The notes: generated by a model from the sequence alone, not told the origin. DNA of 64,000 nt from a virus (IMGVR_UViG_3300044716_001642:1-64000); one strand, 5' to 3'; shown: positions 1-7,410, numbered from the stretch's first letter. Program-made: numbers and translations.

Positions 1-1
1 G

Positions 2-1033
2 TTGTCATATAGATCGAATTCTGCAATTTACGCCACTGCTCAAACGAATTTGCCCAACACGTTTAATACGAATCAAATACTCGATGTCTTTACTCAAATT
101 CCTGCTCTGCAAATTACACAAAGGGGGGCGGGTGAGGCTTTTAGAGTTGAAGATGAATCGTCAGATCCAACGCCTTTTATTATATCAAGCCATGGAAGGA
201 TTGGAATTGGGCAATATCCAGATGTATCCGGTGGTGCCGCTTTATCTATTGACGCTGGTGGAATAAAATTTAACGATGGATCTATACAGACTACTGCCGC
301 TACGGGTTATATTACAAATTCCCAGACTGGTGCATTTTACGCCGCTTCAAATCCAAGCGGCTATATTCGCAACACTCAGACTGGTGCATTTTACGCCGCT
401 TCAAATCCAAGCGGCTATATTCGCAACACTCAGACTGGTGCATTTTACGCCGCTTCAAATCCAAGTGGTTTCATTACTGGCATAAATCTTTCTAATTACG
501 TTACCACTTCGCAAACTGGAATTTTTGCAACAACTACGAGCCTTAACAACTTAGTTTCAATAACTGGAGCGCAAACCATCAGCGGGATTAAAACTTTTGC
601 ATCAAAGCCAACTGTTAATGGAACTCCAGTTTTAATTAGTGGTGAAGTTGCAAGTAGCATCAGTCGCGGAACCGCAAGTGTCACAACAACTTCTATTGCC
701 GCAAGCGGTACATTCAATACTGGTGTTGATTTTGGATGTAAATCTTACGGGCTTCTTTCTGTAAGTGGAGTTTCCGGAGCTTGGGTGAAACTCTATTACG
801 ATACAGCGAGTAGAACTAGCGATGCAACTCGTACTATAGATCAGGATCCATCTTCGAATGTTTCTTTAATAGCCGAATCTCTTTCTACTGGAAATGGTTT
901 AATAAGATTTGCTCCAGCAACTATTGGCTATAACGAAGGTACTAATAATTTAGTTCCAATTGCAATTACTAATACAAGAACAAGTGCGGCAACATATACC
1001 ATAGCATTTAACTTCTTAAAACTAGAAATATAA
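2..1033 (+). CDS. tail fibre-like structural protein (5' end probably outside window)
   Basis: The frame is open from the first bases and the only start at this end is a TTG at base 2, so the gene probably begins upstream. The visible 343 residues are rich in Ser, Thr, Gly and Ala and contain three tandem copies of an 18-residue unit (GAFYAASNPSGYIRNTQT, about residues 109-160) encoded by 54-bp DNA repeats. The segment GGIKFNDGSIQTTAA is typical of phage and secreted fibre shafts. A host-binding fibre or appendage is the likely role; the receptor is unknown. The stop overlaps the ATG of the protease gene (TAATG), so the two are probably co-translated. Confidence 0.6.
   Translation: MSYRSNSAIYATAQTNLPNTFNTNQILDVFTQIPALQITQRGAGEAFRVEDESSDPTPFIISSHGRIGIGQYPDVSGGAALSIDAGGIKFNDGSIQTTAATGYITNSQTGAFYAASNPSGYIRNTQTGAFYAASNPSGYIRNTQTGAFYAASNPSGFITGINLSNYVTTSQTGIFATTTSLNNLVSITGAQTISGIKTFASKPTVNGTPVLISGEVASSISRGTASVTTTSIAASGTFNTGVDFGCKSYGLLSVSGVSGAWVKLYYDTASRTSDATRTIDQDPSSNVSLIAESLSTGNGLIRFAPATIGYNEGTNNLVPIAITNTRTSAATYTIAFNFLKLEI
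323..472 (+). repeat. 54-bp tandem repeat inside fibre gene
   Basis: Two full units and one partial unit start at 323, 377 and 431, nearly identical and in frame. They encode the GAFYAASNPSG(Y/F)I units. Copy number changes would lengthen or shorten the fibre shaft without a frameshift. Confidence 0.9.
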
Positions 1034-2676
1034 TGGCTGAAGACCTAAAAGAATACATCATATCAGTTGAAAATAAAGACCAACTTGACACTCTCTATGA
1101 AAAAATGGAGTCCAAGGGCGGCAGTGAATTTATTCCTGATAGAAAAGTTGAAGTAGCTCATCGTAGACCAATGAGTAGAAATACTCATTATATGCTAACC
1201 CAAAGCGAGGCTGAAAATTTAAAAAATGAAATCGGCATTATTAATGTAGAGCTTTCGCCTAAAGACATAGGCGCACGCCCAAGACCGCATTGGATACAAA
1301 GATCTTCGGATTGGGATAGGTGCGGCAGTGGAAATACTAATGATATTAATTGGGGACTACTTAGATCAAGTTTAATTCAAAATATTGATTCCTGGGGCGC
1401 GTCTTTTTGTACGCCTGGTGATAAAGAAATTATTAGCTCTAGTGACGGTTTAAATGTAGATGTGGTTATTTCAGACGGAATGGTAAATCCAGCGCATCCA
1501 GAAATGGCATTAAATCCAAATGGTACTGGTGGCGCTAGAGTAGTACAATATAATTGGCTTAGGCATAGATTAGAAGTGGAGGGGACCGCTAATGGAACCT
1601 ATATTTATACTCCATATAACGATACGAATAATGCTGACCGAACTAGTGATAATAATCACGGCATGCACGTTGCTGGAACGGTTGCTGGCAATAGACAGGG
1701 CTGGGCAAAAAGAGCTAATATATACAATATTAATCCATATGAAACCGATATAAATAGTATAAATGATTTATTCCATTTTGATTACATAAGGGCTTTTCAT
1801 AGGGCAAAAACTGCAAATCCAGCAACTAGAGTAATCAATCCAACAGTTGTAAACGCTAGCTGGGGCTATTCATCAGCAGTAAACGTATCAAATATACAGC
1901 AAATTAGATTTCAGGGAACCACTTTTAATAGTCCATTCAATATTAGTCAATTATTTAGTCTGTACAATTTAGCAAATGACGAGGTTAGCGAAGTATATTT
2001 ACCATTTAGATACACAGCTTTAGAAATAGATATTCAAGATGCTATCAATGAGGGTATTATAATTGTCAGTTCCGCTGGAAATGACACCATGAAAATAGAC
2101 GTGTTAAATGGAACATCTTGGAATGATGAAGTTAAGGCTGGGAATGTGTGGTATCAATATCACAGGGGGTCAAGCCCAAGCGCTGATGCGAATGTAATAT
2201 GTGTTGGCGCTGTTGGTAATTATTCTCTAGATACAGAAACAAAAGCCTACTACAGCAACTACGGTCCTAGAATAAATGTCTGGGCACCGGGCAGTTCTAT
2301 TATAAGTTCTGTTCATACGAATGGAACAGCTGATCCAAGAAATAGCAATTTCTTATTGGATATATATAGCGGAACAAGTATGGCTTCACCCCAGGTATGC
2401 GGAGTAATTGCTTGTTTATTACAAAAATATCCAAGCCTTAAACAGGCGGATGTATTAAAATTTTTAAATGAAAAGTTGTCTATAATAGATGGCTTAAGCG
2501 ATGATGATTCAGATTTATATGGAATCATAGATGGAGCTACAACTAGATATTTATATAACTACCCGCATAAAAAATATACTGGACAAACAGTTCCTGATTT
2601 TAACTATAATTTAAGACAGAATAATCAAGTTAAATATCCTAGAACAAAAATCCACAGAAAAGTCATTAACACTTAA
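1033..2676 (+). CDS. subtilisin-like serine protease (peptidase S8)
   Basis: This 547-residue protein carries the subtilase catalytic set in the usual order: Asp148 in VVISDGM, His209 in NNHGMHVAGTVAG, oxyanion Asn350 in SSAGND, and Ser449 in SGTSMASPQVCG. About 130 residues precede the catalytic domain, and no signal peptide is visible, so it may be a virion-associated or intracellular maturation protease. It is coupled to the fibre gene by a TAATG overlap, which suggests it processes that protein or is a component of the same appendage. Asp148 lies in a divergent context (SDGMVNP rather than D-T/S-G). The family assignment is firm; the substrate is inferred. Confidence 0.9.
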   Translation: MAEDLKEYIISVENKDQLDTLYEKMESKGGSEFIPDRKVEVAHRRPMSRNTHYMLTQSEAENLKNEIGIINVELSPKDIGARPRPHWIQRSSDWDRCGSGNTNDINWGLLRSSLIQNIDSWGASFCTPGDKEIISSSDGLNVDVVISDGMVNPAHPEMALNPNGTGGARVVQYNWLRHRLEVEGTANGTYIYTPYNDTNNADRTSDNNHGMHVAGTVAGNRQGWAKRANIYNINPYETDINSINDLFHFDYIRAFHRAKTANPATRVINPTVVNASWGYSSAVNVSNIQQIRFQGTTFNSPFNISQLFSLYNLANDEVSEVYLPFRYTALEIDIQDAINEGIIIVSSAGNDTMKIDVLNGTSWNDEVKAGNVWYQYHRGSSPSADANVICVGAVGNYSLDTETKAYYSNYGPRINVWAPGSSIISSVHTNGTADPRNSNFLLDIYSGTSMASPQVCGVIACLLQKYPSLKQADVLKFLNEKLSIIDGLSDDDSDLYGIIDGATTRYLYNYPHKKYTGQTVPDFNYNLRQNNQVKYPRTKIHRKVINT

Positions 2677-3164
2677 CCTGGCCCGTTTTATTTTTTGTAT
2701 TCTCGGCTTTTTCACTTTTTTCGCATCCCCGGCCCCGGCCTAACGGGCTTGAGCTATTTTTTATCAATTTTTATTCTATTTTTTTGAAAAATAACGGGTA
2801 CCCCTGGTGTCCTGCGGACGCGGTACTCTTCGAGTACGGGGATAGATGGGGTTTTATTATTTATTTATTATTTTTATTATTATTATTTTATATAGGGAAT
2901 ACAGAAAGACAGAAAGACAGAAAGACAGATATATGTATTTTGTATTGTATTTTGTTTTTTTGTTTTATTATTATTATATTGCATTGTTATGATCATTGCG
3001 TGATATTAATTTAATTTAATATATTTTGTTTGGGGAGACTGAATTTTAAGACCCCCGCACGCTTTTTGGGCCCATGGCTGCCTAAAATTCGAAAAATTGG
3101 GGGGGGTGTCAAGGGAAATCTTTCGAGCGTCGAAAATAAATTAAAAAAAATTCAAAAAAAATCC
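2677..3164. other. gene-free low-complexity spacer
   Basis: About 490 bases with no convincing gene. It contains GC-rich patches near 2722-2750, a T-rich stretch with three AGAAAGAC microsatellite units at about 2901-2928, and GGGCCC near 3068. An open frame at 2784-3014 has no ribosome-binding site or promoter and mostly translates T-runs, so it is not called. Confidence 0.5.
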
Positions 3165-3192
3165 TTGCGCTCCTCCTATTCTGTGGTAGATT
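3165..3192 (+). promoter_or_regulatory. leaderless-type sigma70 promoter
   Basis: TTGCGC at 3165-3170, 16-bp spacer, TAGATT at 3187-3192, then six bases to the ATG at 3199. A run of A lies upstream. Confidence 0.75.
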
Positions 3193-3198
3193 AGAAAC

Positions 3199-3402
3199 AT
3201 GAAAGACACCATCACCCTCAGCCTCGAAATTCCACAGCAAATCGTCATCGTTCGCGCCTTGATCAATCGGGTCGAAAAACTTTTCACTATTCGCCACGAC
3301 ATGAACGGAAAACTTGACAAGTGGACAGCAAACGAAATTCGCTCTGCAATTAAGCTGGTTCGCTTGGCAAGAAAAGCCCATGAGATGAAATTCTCCCTGT
3401 AA
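3199..3402 (+). CDS. small hypothetical early protein
   Basis: A 67-residue, Lys/Arg-rich, largely helical protein with no recognised domain. The start is fixed by its promoter: the -10 box ends six bases before the ATG, so the transcript probably begins at or next to the start codon. It is the first of a string of short genes each with its own promoter. Function unknown. Confidence 0.7.
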   Translation: MKDTITLSLEIPQQIVIVRALINRVEKLFTIRHDMNGKLDKWTANEIRSAIKLVRLARKAHEMKFSL

Positions 3403-3410
3403 AATAATCC

Positions 3411-3438
3411 TTGCAATCAAATTCAATTCCACTATACT
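3411..3438 (+). promoter_or_regulatory. leaderless-type sigma70 promoter
   Basis: TTGCAA 3411-3416, 16-bp spacer, TATACT 3433-3438, six bases (AAAACC) to the ATG at 3445. AAAATAATCC precedes the -35 box, as in several other promoters here. Confidence 0.8.
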
Positions 3439-3444
3439 AAAACC

Positions 3445-3804
3445 ATGATACCAATAAACACCATCCCCCTCCACGCTGTCACTCACCCGCAGCACTTCGT
3501 CAAATTCAGCGCAACGCGCATCTCAAACAGCCGTGGCACTCACGACTCTGGACAATTCCAGATTCACTCCTCGACTCGCTTGTTCCATGTGTTCGCCGTG
3601 AAACAGCCCGATGGCACTTTCATCGGCAACTACCACGGTACGGAAGAGACTCGCCTTGAACTGGTTAAGGAGAAGGCTAAAAAGCTCTCTTTCATCTGTG
3701 GTATGTATGGCATTGGCGGTCAATCACTTACCTGTGATGATGGAGTCAAGCTGGAAGATGGCTCTTTCCTCTACAACGGCAGCTACGACTGCTGGAGCGA
3801 CTAG
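3445..3804 (+). CDS. hypothetical early protein
   Basis: A 119-residue soluble protein with no family I recognise. It has a central beta-like stretch (FHVFAVKQPDGTFIGNY), a helix rich in Lys/Glu and a C-terminal part with Cys (TCDDG, YDCWSD). The gene starts directly behind a consensus-like promoter and is followed by two sigma54-like motifs and the first 69-nt palindromic element, which mark the end of its transcription unit. Confidence 0.7.
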   Translation: MIPINTIPLHAVTHPQHFVKFSATRISNSRGTHDSGQFQIHSSTRLFHVFAVKQPDGTFIGNYHGTEETRLELVKEKAKKLSFICGMYGIGGQSLTCDDGVKLEDGSFLYNGSYDCWSD

Positions 3805-3807
3805 GCC

Positions 3808-3857
3808 TGGCATAGGTCTTGCTATGCGTGTCAGGGAAACTTGGCACGCTTTTTGCT
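3808..3857 (+). promoter_or_regulatory. two sigma54-like -24/-12 motifs
   Basis: TGGCAT-N5-TTGCTA at 3808-3824 and TGGCAC-N5-TTGCT at 3842-3857. Both keep GG and GC at the -24/-12 spacing. Whether they are active promoters is unknown; no gene starts directly downstream. Confidence 0.5.
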
Positions 3858-3875
3858 ATCCAGAAGCCAATCGGC

Positions 3876-3944
3876 GTAACTCCTTCAGTATCAACCACTT
3901 AGGGGCCCCTCGGGCCCGTAAGGCATTGCTGTTCAACACTTTAC
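3876..3944 (+). repeat. 69-nt palindromic intergenic element, copy 1
   Basis: Two 25-nt imperfect inverted repeats flank the GC core GGGGCCCCTCGGGCCC. Same layout as the other copies, at the 3' end of a transcription unit. Confidence 0.9.
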
Positions 3945-3947
3945 ACT

Positions 3948-4030
3948 TGGCGCGCTTCTTGAATACCTACTCACCGGGCCTGGCACGCTTCTTGATTGGC
4001 GCGTTACCTGGCCTGGCATGACGCCTGCTT
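3948..4030 (+). promoter_or_regulatory. three sigma54-like motifs
   Basis: TGGCGC-N5-TTGA at 3948, TGGCAC-N5-TTGA at 3981 and TGGCAT-N5-CTGCTT at 4014. The last, GC-type site lies just upstream of the A-rich tract of the next sigma70 promoter. Confidence 0.5.
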
Positions 4031-4070
4031 ACATCCCAAAAAAATAATTCAAAAAAAATAGAAATAATTC

Positions 4071-4098
4071 TTGCCTTCTTTGTGATCTGTGGTATCTT
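4071..4098 (+). promoter_or_regulatory. leaderless-type sigma70 promoter
   Basis: TTGCCT 4071-4076, 16-bp spacer, TATCTT 4093-4098, six bases to the ATG at 4105. AT-rich UP-like tract upstream. Confidence 0.8.
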
Positions 4099-4104
4099 AA
4101 AAAC

Positions 4105-4437
4105 ATGACAACGAACAACACCACCGCAGTAAACCCGAACGAAATCCCAGCCTCCACGACCCTCGTGAAGTTTACCTATGCCAAACCGCTTAAAGGCGGC
4201 GGCGTGAGTGTAACCCAGCGCGTCATCCGCATGGGGCGCGAGGTCATCCTGCCACTTCTCGCAGGCGGCTCGACTTGGGGCAAGAGCAACAACGGAAACC
4301 GCTTTGTGGCTCTCTATAAGAAGGACACAGAACAACGCCGCGAATACCTGCAAGGGGTTGAGGAGCAGGAGGATGGACGCCTCAAGATCAAGCGTTTCGA
4401 CTTCGGCTACATCAGCGATCTCCAAGTGCTGGCGTAA
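4105..4437 (+). CDS. early protein, AGGxxWGK paralogue family (copy A)
   Basis: A 110-residue protein with a Thr/Asn-rich N-terminus followed by a domain holding LAGGSTWGKSNNGN and YLQGVEE...KIKRFDF. The protein at 9327-9662 shares LAGG(S/T)xWGK, YLQGV and KRF in the same order and spacing, so the two are paralogues within the window. No external family is recognised. The GK in WGKS is not a full Walker A motif. Its promoter places the -10 box six bases from the ATG. Confidence 0.75.
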   Translation: MTTNNTTAVNPNEIPASTTLVKFTYAKPLKGGGVSVTQRVIRMGREVILPLLAGGSTWGKSNNGNRFVALYKKDTEQRREYLQGVEEQEDGRLKIKRFDFGYISDLQVLA

Positions 4438-4458
4438 GCCAGCCGAAATGAGCGACTT

Positions 4459-4515
4459 ATGCTAATCTTTACAGCAGGAATAATCATCGGAATAATCTTA
4501 ATTAAAAACTCTTAA
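4459..4515 (+). CDS. single-helix membrane microprotein
   Basis: The frame encodes only 18 residues (MLIFTAGIIIGIILIKNS), almost all hydrophobic with a central GxxxG-like GIIIG and a polar Lys-Asn end. Similar 18-26-residue frames with the same design occur at 6468, 9209, 16562, 24753 and 26411. It lies between two early genes in one direction. Translation is not proven, but the recurrence argues for a real class of membrane peptides. Confidence 0.45.
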   Translation: MLIFTAGIIIGIILIKNS

Positions 4516-4523
4516 TAAATACT

Positions 4524-4727
4524 ATGAAATCTATACTTAAAGCCAAAGTTCCACCCACAGTTAAACTCGGAAGCTGCACATTAGCAGGAATTTGTAGCCT
4601 TTACGAAACCCATAAGCAAAATATTCTCTGGGCATATAATAAAATGCTGGAAAGCGAAGGATATCAACCAGTTAGGCGTATGCCAGTTGGCACAAAATAC
4701 CAGTTTGTGGCTGGGTTTGGCTTCTGA
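4524..4727 (+). CDS. small hypothetical protein
   Basis: 67 residues, with VKLGSCTLAGICSLYETHK and YQPVRRMPVGTKYQF. No domain recognised. The N-terminal half could form a helix and the C-terminal half a short beta hairpin. It follows the microprotein frame by eight bases and is probably on the same transcript; the next 69-nt element follows its stop by about ten bases. Confidence 0.6.
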   Translation: MKSILKAKVPPTVKLGSCTLAGICSLYETHKQNILWAYNKMLESEGYQPVRRMPVGTKYQFVAGFGF

Positions 4728-4737
4728 TAAATAACCC

Positions 4738-4806
4738 GTAAGTCGCTGAGTATCAACGACTTAGGGGCCCCTCGGGCCCGTAAATCATTGTCAATCAACG
4801 GGTTAC
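4738..4806 (+). repeat. 69-nt palindromic intergenic element, copy 2
   Basis: Contains the perfect hairpin TAAGTCG...CGACTTA, the GGGGCCCCTCGGGCCC core and a second 25-nt arm ending GTTAC. Confidence 0.9.
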
Positions 4807-4810
4807 AACT

Positions 4811-4860
4811 TGGCACGGAAATTGAATACTAGAAACGAGGGCCTGGCATGGCGTTTGCTT
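4811..4860 (+). promoter_or_regulatory. two sigma54-like motifs
   Basis: TGGCAC-N5-TTGA at 4811 and TGGCAT-N5-TTGCTT at 4844, directly after the 69-nt element. Confidence 0.5.
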
Positions 4861-4901
4861 GCGGAGAAAAATAAAAATGAAAAAAAAATCGAAAAAATAT
4901 C

Positions 4902-4930
4902 TGGACAAAATTAGAGTTTTAGACTACATT
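4902..4930 (+). promoter_or_regulatory. leaderless-type sigma70 promoter
   Basis: TGGACA 4902-4907, 17-bp spacer, TACATT 4925-4930, six bases to the ATG at 4937. This promoter decides the start of the downstream gene. Confidence 0.75.
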
Positions 4931-4936
4931 AAAACC

Positions 4937-5092
4937 ATGAAGCAAGAAATGGTATCCAGATACGAGTGGGCAAAAGCAAGATTTGAAAATGGCTTGATCT
5001 CTCAAGATGAATGGTTCAAACTCTGCTTTGAAATCCTTGGTGAAATCATGGAGGAGAATAAAGATGTCCTCATCCGCCTCAAGAATCGCTGA
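4937..5092 (+). CDS. small hypothetical early protein
   Basis: 51 residues, charged and helical (VSRYEWAKARFENGLISQDEWFKLCFEILGEIMEEN). The frame is open further upstream to 4859, but the promoter -10 box at 4925-4930 fixes the ATG at 4937. The phrase 'ARFENGLISQDEW' resembles short-helical linker regions of phage regulatory proteins, but I recognise no family. Confidence 0.65.
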   Translation: MKQEMVSRYEWAKARFENGLISQDEWFKLCFEILGEIMEENKDVLIRLKNR

Positions 5093-5100
5093 AATAATCC

Positions 5101-5128
5101 TTGCAATAAAAATCTCAACCAATACAAT
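5101..5128 (+). promoter_or_regulatory. leaderless-type sigma70 promoter
   Basis: TTGCAA 5101-5106, 16-bp spacer, TACAAT 5123-5128, seven bases to the ATG at 5136. Confidence 0.75.
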
Positions 5129-5135
5129 TAAAACC

Positions 5136-5255
5136 ATGAAAGCAATAAACGCCATCGAAAAACTCATCCCCTACTTGTTCGCCTCTGTCTTCGCCCTTGC
5201 CATGTTCAATCTTTTCTTTGCATTCGCTGAATATGTCGAACGCCACGGGCTTTAA
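5136..5255 (+). CDS. small membrane protein
   Basis: A 39-residue protein with one hydrophobic segment (about residues 10-30, LIPYLFASVFALAMFNLFFA) between short polar ends, so a single-pass membrane protein is likely. The frame extends upstream, but the promoter places the start at 5136. It has its own promoter and precedes the 5301 gene by 45 bases. Function unknown. Confidence 0.6.
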   Translation: MKAINAIEKLIPYLFASVFALAMFNLFFAFAEYVERHGL

Positions 5256-5300
5256 TCTCTCAATCACCAACCAACAAAAAACAAAAAACAAAAAAACACC

Positions 5301-5483
5301 ATGACAAAAAAACACTTCACAGAAATTGCAAAGAGCATCAATCTTCAATACGCGCAAGCTGCTACAACCCAAGAGCTTAAATTGATTGAAAACATTGTGG
5401 ATGATCTCTGCTCTACCTTCAAAAATCTCAACAACTTGTTCGACAAGAATCGTTTCAAACAAGCCTGTGGAATAGAAAAATAA
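5301..5483 (+). CDS. small hypothetical early protein
   Basis: 60 residues, predicted all-helical, with leucine-rich heptads (LKLIENIVDDLCSTFKNLNNLF) that could form a short coiled coil. The leader is A/C-rich (CACCAACCAACAAAAAAC type) and has no Shine-Dalgarno sequence. A 69-nt element follows within six bases of the stop. No family recognised. Confidence 0.65.
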   Translation: MTKKHFTEIAKSINLQYAQAATTQELKLIENIVDDLCSTFKNLNNLFDKNRFKQACGIEK

Positions 5484-5488
5484 AGCGC

Positions 5489-5557
5489 GCAAACCCCTGA
5501 GTATCAACGACTTAGGGGCCCGTCGGGCCCGCAAGTCCTTACACCTCAACGCTTTAC
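5489..5557 (+). repeat. 69-nt palindromic intergenic element, copy 3
   Basis: Same two-arm layout; core GGGGCCCGTCGGGCCC with one base change in the loop. Confidence 0.9.
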
Positions 5558-5561
5558 AACT

Positions 5562-5611
5562 TGGCACACTTTTTGAATACCAGAAACGAGGGCCTGGCAT
5601 GTTCCATGCTT
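5562..5611 (+). promoter_or_regulatory. two sigma54-like motifs
   Basis: TGGCAC-N5-TTGA at 5562 and TGGCAT-N5-ATGCTT at 5595. Confidence 0.45.
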
Positions 5612-5640
5612 GTGCCTGAAAAATAAATTAAAAAAATATC

Positions 5641-5669
5641 TGGACAAAAACGAGAGAATCGACTACCCT
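5641..5669 (+). promoter_or_regulatory. leaderless-type sigma70 promoter
   Basis: TGGACA 5641-5646, 17-bp spacer, TACCCT 5664-5669, six bases to the ATG at 5676. Confidence 0.7.
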
Positions 5670-5675
5670 AAAACC

Positions 5676-5882
5676 ATGAAAAAATACCTCAACCAAGACG
5701 AACTGATCGACCGCCTCTCTGACTATGCAGGGGAAAACCTCTACAACAAATATGACCGCTTCATGGAGCAAGCTGGCGGCAATGTCTGGCTCGCTGAAAG
5801 CCTCGCGCAAGAGGACGCAATCCTAAAGCGTATCGCCCGCGAACAGGCAAGAGAGCTGAAGGAAACTGAACGCTTCGACTAA
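5676..5882 (+). CDS. small helical early protein
   Basis: 68 residues, acidic/basic patterned helices (LIDRLSDYAGENLYNKYDRF, LAQEDAILKRIAREQAREL). No recognised domain. The frame is open upstream to 5610, but the promoter fixes the start at 5676. It is followed after a few bases by the promoter of the next gene. Confidence 0.65.
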   Translation: MKKYLNQDELIDRLSDYAGENLYNKYDRFMEQAGGNVWLAESLAQEDAILKRIAREQARELKETERFD

Positions 5883-5889
5883 AAATAAT

Positions 5890-5918
5890 CCTTGACGCGC
5901 TCGCCACTAACCACTAAA
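5890..5918 (+). promoter_or_regulatory. sigma70-like promoter
   Basis: TTGACG about 5890-5895, 17-bp spacer, TAAACT. Unlike its neighbours it is followed by a leader of about 25 nt before the ATG at 5946. Confidence 0.6.
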
Positions 5919-5945
5919 CTAAAAACTCAATCAAATAACCTCACC

Positions 5946-6446
5946 ATGAAATTCACTAAAAAAACAGACCCTCTAAACTTCATCCAAGCAAAAGCTGTCC
6001 TTCAAAAGATCGAAGATCAAAAGCCCTACTTCTCTCTGACTGGGCGCATTGTTGAAAATGGGCGCGAATCTGTGAGCGGCGCAATTCACGATGAAATTCT
6101 TGCCGCCTTTCCAGAACTCGATGACCTTGTTGCCATGCACCTTTCCGACATTGACGGCAGACCCATGAACTCTTTTGAAAATGGCAAATACTGGGCAGGA
6201 TTTACAAAATGGGAAAACGGCAACGCTGAAATTCTCGCAAATCATTTTAGGATTGGAAAACAAAGATCGCAAGACCTTATGTATGAGACTCTTGTTGATA
6301 AATGCAATGACATTAAAGCTGATACTGGCGAGGATGTTCTTCCAGAAACTCTCTTCAAAGAGTTCCACGATAGGCAGTTAAGAAGATGGAAACAAGAGGC
6401 TGATAATGTCATTAAAAAATACTCTCTCGAAATCGTTGCAGATTAA
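5946..6446 (+). CDS. hypothetical early protein
   Basis: 166 residues, no recognised family. It has an N-terminal helix (DPLNFIQAKAVLQKIEDQK), a middle region with LDDLVAMHLSDIDGRPMNSFENGKYWAGFTKWENGNAEIL and a C-terminal helical part. The ATG at 5946 is preceded by an A/C-rich leader. It lies upstream of a microprotein and a lipoprotein gene in the same unit. Confidence 0.7.
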   Translation: MKFTKKTDPLNFIQAKAVLQKIEDQKPYFSLTGRIVENGRESVSGAIHDEILAAFPELDDLVAMHLSDIDGRPMNSFENGKYWAGFTKWENGNAEILANHFRIGKQRSQDLMYETLVDKCNDIKADTGEDVLPETLFKEFHDRQLRRWKQEADNVIKKYSLEIVAD

Positions 6447-6467
6447 CAGATTAAGGAGAATATAAAA

Positions 6468-6527
6468 ATGGAAATCACTCTACTTCTCGGCTTGGCTCTT
6501 GGCGTCTTTCTTGTGGCAAATAATTAA
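6468..6527 (+). CDS. single-helix membrane microprotein
   Basis: 19 residues (MEITLLLGLALGVFLVANN). It is preceded by AAGGAG at the right distance, one of the few clear Shine-Dalgarno sequences in this region, which supports translation. Its sequence closely parallels the frame at 9209 (ME-x-T-x-x-LG-x-x-LG-x-F), and both sit in the same position relative to early genes. Confidence 0.6.
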   Translation: MEITLLLGLALGVFLVANN

Positions 6528-6544
6528 ATTAAAAACAAAATAAA

Positions 6545-6754
6545 ATGAAAAACAAAATCATCCTCATCTCATTCTCTCTCAACCTCTTACTGGCAATGAC
6601 TTCCTGCTCATTCTATACTCTTGCCACAATTAAACAAAACGAGAATGATCAAGTAAAAAAAGCCGCTACGCAAGTCTTTGACTTTCCAGAGATTAAGAGC
6701 GAAGAAACGCCAAAAACCCTGCCAAAGAAAAAACAGAAAGCGCGCCAATCTTAA
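6545..6754 (+). CDS. small lipoprotein
   Basis: 69 residues with a lipoprotein signal: basic start (MKNK), hydrophobic core (IILISFSLNLLLAM) and the lipobox-like MTSC with Cys near residue 21. The mature part is hydrophilic and Lys-rich at its end (KKKQKARQS). It would be anchored in the host envelope; phage lipoproteins of this size often act in superinfection exclusion or lysis, but nothing here shows which. Confidence 0.65.
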   Translation: MKNKIILISFSLNLLLAMTSCSFYTLATIKQNENDQVKKAATQVFDFPEIKSEETPKTLPKKKQKARQS

Positions 6755-6763
6755 ACGGCACGC

Positions 6764-6832
6764 GTAAGTCCCTGAGTCTCAACGACTTAGGGGCCCCTCG
6801 GGCCCGCAAGTGATTGGTAATCAACAAGTTAC
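6764..6832 (+). repeat. 69-nt palindromic intergenic element, copy 4
   Basis: Both arms well kept: TAAGTCC...GACTTA and TAAC/GTTAC type second arm; perfect GGGGCCCCTCGGGCCC core. Confidence 0.9.
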
Positions 6833-6836
6833 AAGT

Positions 6837-6886
6837 TGGCACGCTTCTTGAATACTCCGATTCGAGGCCTGGCACGGCGTCTGCTT
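6837..6886 (+). promoter_or_regulatory. two sigma54-like motifs
   Basis: TGGCAC-N5-TTGA at 6837 and TGGCAC-N5-CTGCTT at 6870. Confidence 0.5.
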
Positions 6887-6914
6887 ACATGGCAAAAATA
6901 AATTAAAAAATATC

Positions 6915-6943
6915 TTGCACTTTTTTGGGACTTGGAGTATCTT
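6915..6943 (+). promoter_or_regulatory. leaderless-type sigma70 promoter
   Basis: TTGCAC 6915-6920, 17-bp spacer, TATCTT 6938-6943, six bases (TTAACC) to the ATG at 6950. Confidence 0.8.
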
Positions 6944-6949
6944 TTAACC

Positions 6950-7246
6950 ATGAACACGACCACCACCACCACCGACAACGAAATCATCAGCCTCGCCAGC
7001 GTGACTTGCGAGGAACTTGACGATACTTACTTTCAATTCGCCGACGGACTACGCGAAGAACAGGAAAGCGAGCAATACGATTCTTACCAAATCGACGACG
7101 ACAACGACGACGATCATCACGGCTTCAACCGCGAACCCCGCGAGGACAACTTCCGTGATGATGTGGACGCGGACGCAAACGCCTTGGCTGGAGCCGGTTA
7201 CGGCACGGACGAGGATTACGGATACTTCGGGGGCGACGAGTGGTGA
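6950..7246 (+). CDS. strongly acidic small early protein
   Basis: 98 residues, dominated by Asp and Glu (for example DDDNDDDHHGF and DDVDADANALAG) with Gly/Tyr/Trp at the end (YGYFGGDEW). The start is fixed by the promoter. Highly acidic early phage proteins often mimic DNA to block restriction or repair enzymes (Ocr, Arn, DMP19 are established examples), but there is no sequence similarity to those and much of this protein may be disordered. Confidence 0.65.
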   Translation: MNTTTTTTDNEIISLASVTCEELDDTYFQFADGLREEQESEQYDSYQIDDDNDDDHHGFNREPREDNFRDDVDADANALAGAGYGTDEDYGYFGGDEW

Positions 7247-7248
7247 GC

Positions 7249-7317
7249 GTAAACCCCTGAGTCTCAACGACTTAGGGGCCCCTCGGGCCCGCAAGTGGTT
7301 GGCGTTCAACGCTTTAC
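7249..7317 (+). repeat. 69-nt palindromic intergenic element, copy 5
   Basis: Starts three bases after the upstream stop codon; perfect GGGGCCCCTCGGGCCC core. Confidence 0.9.
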
Positions 7318-7320
7318 GAT

Positions 7321-7370
7321 TGGCACGATTCTTGAATACCTCAAATTGCAACTTGGCACGCCACCTGCTT
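7321..7370 (+). promoter_or_regulatory. two sigma54-like motifs
   Basis: TGGCAC-N5-TTGA at 7321 and TGGCAC-N5-CTGCTT at 7354. Confidence 0.5.
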
Positions 7371-7410
7371 ACAGGGAAAAATAAAAATAAATAAAAATTA
7401 AAAATAATTC

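Noticed and set aside
2784-3014. A 76-residue open frame in the low-complexity spacer.
   Set aside because: It is mostly translated T-runs and a microsatellite, with no promoter or ribosome-binding site.
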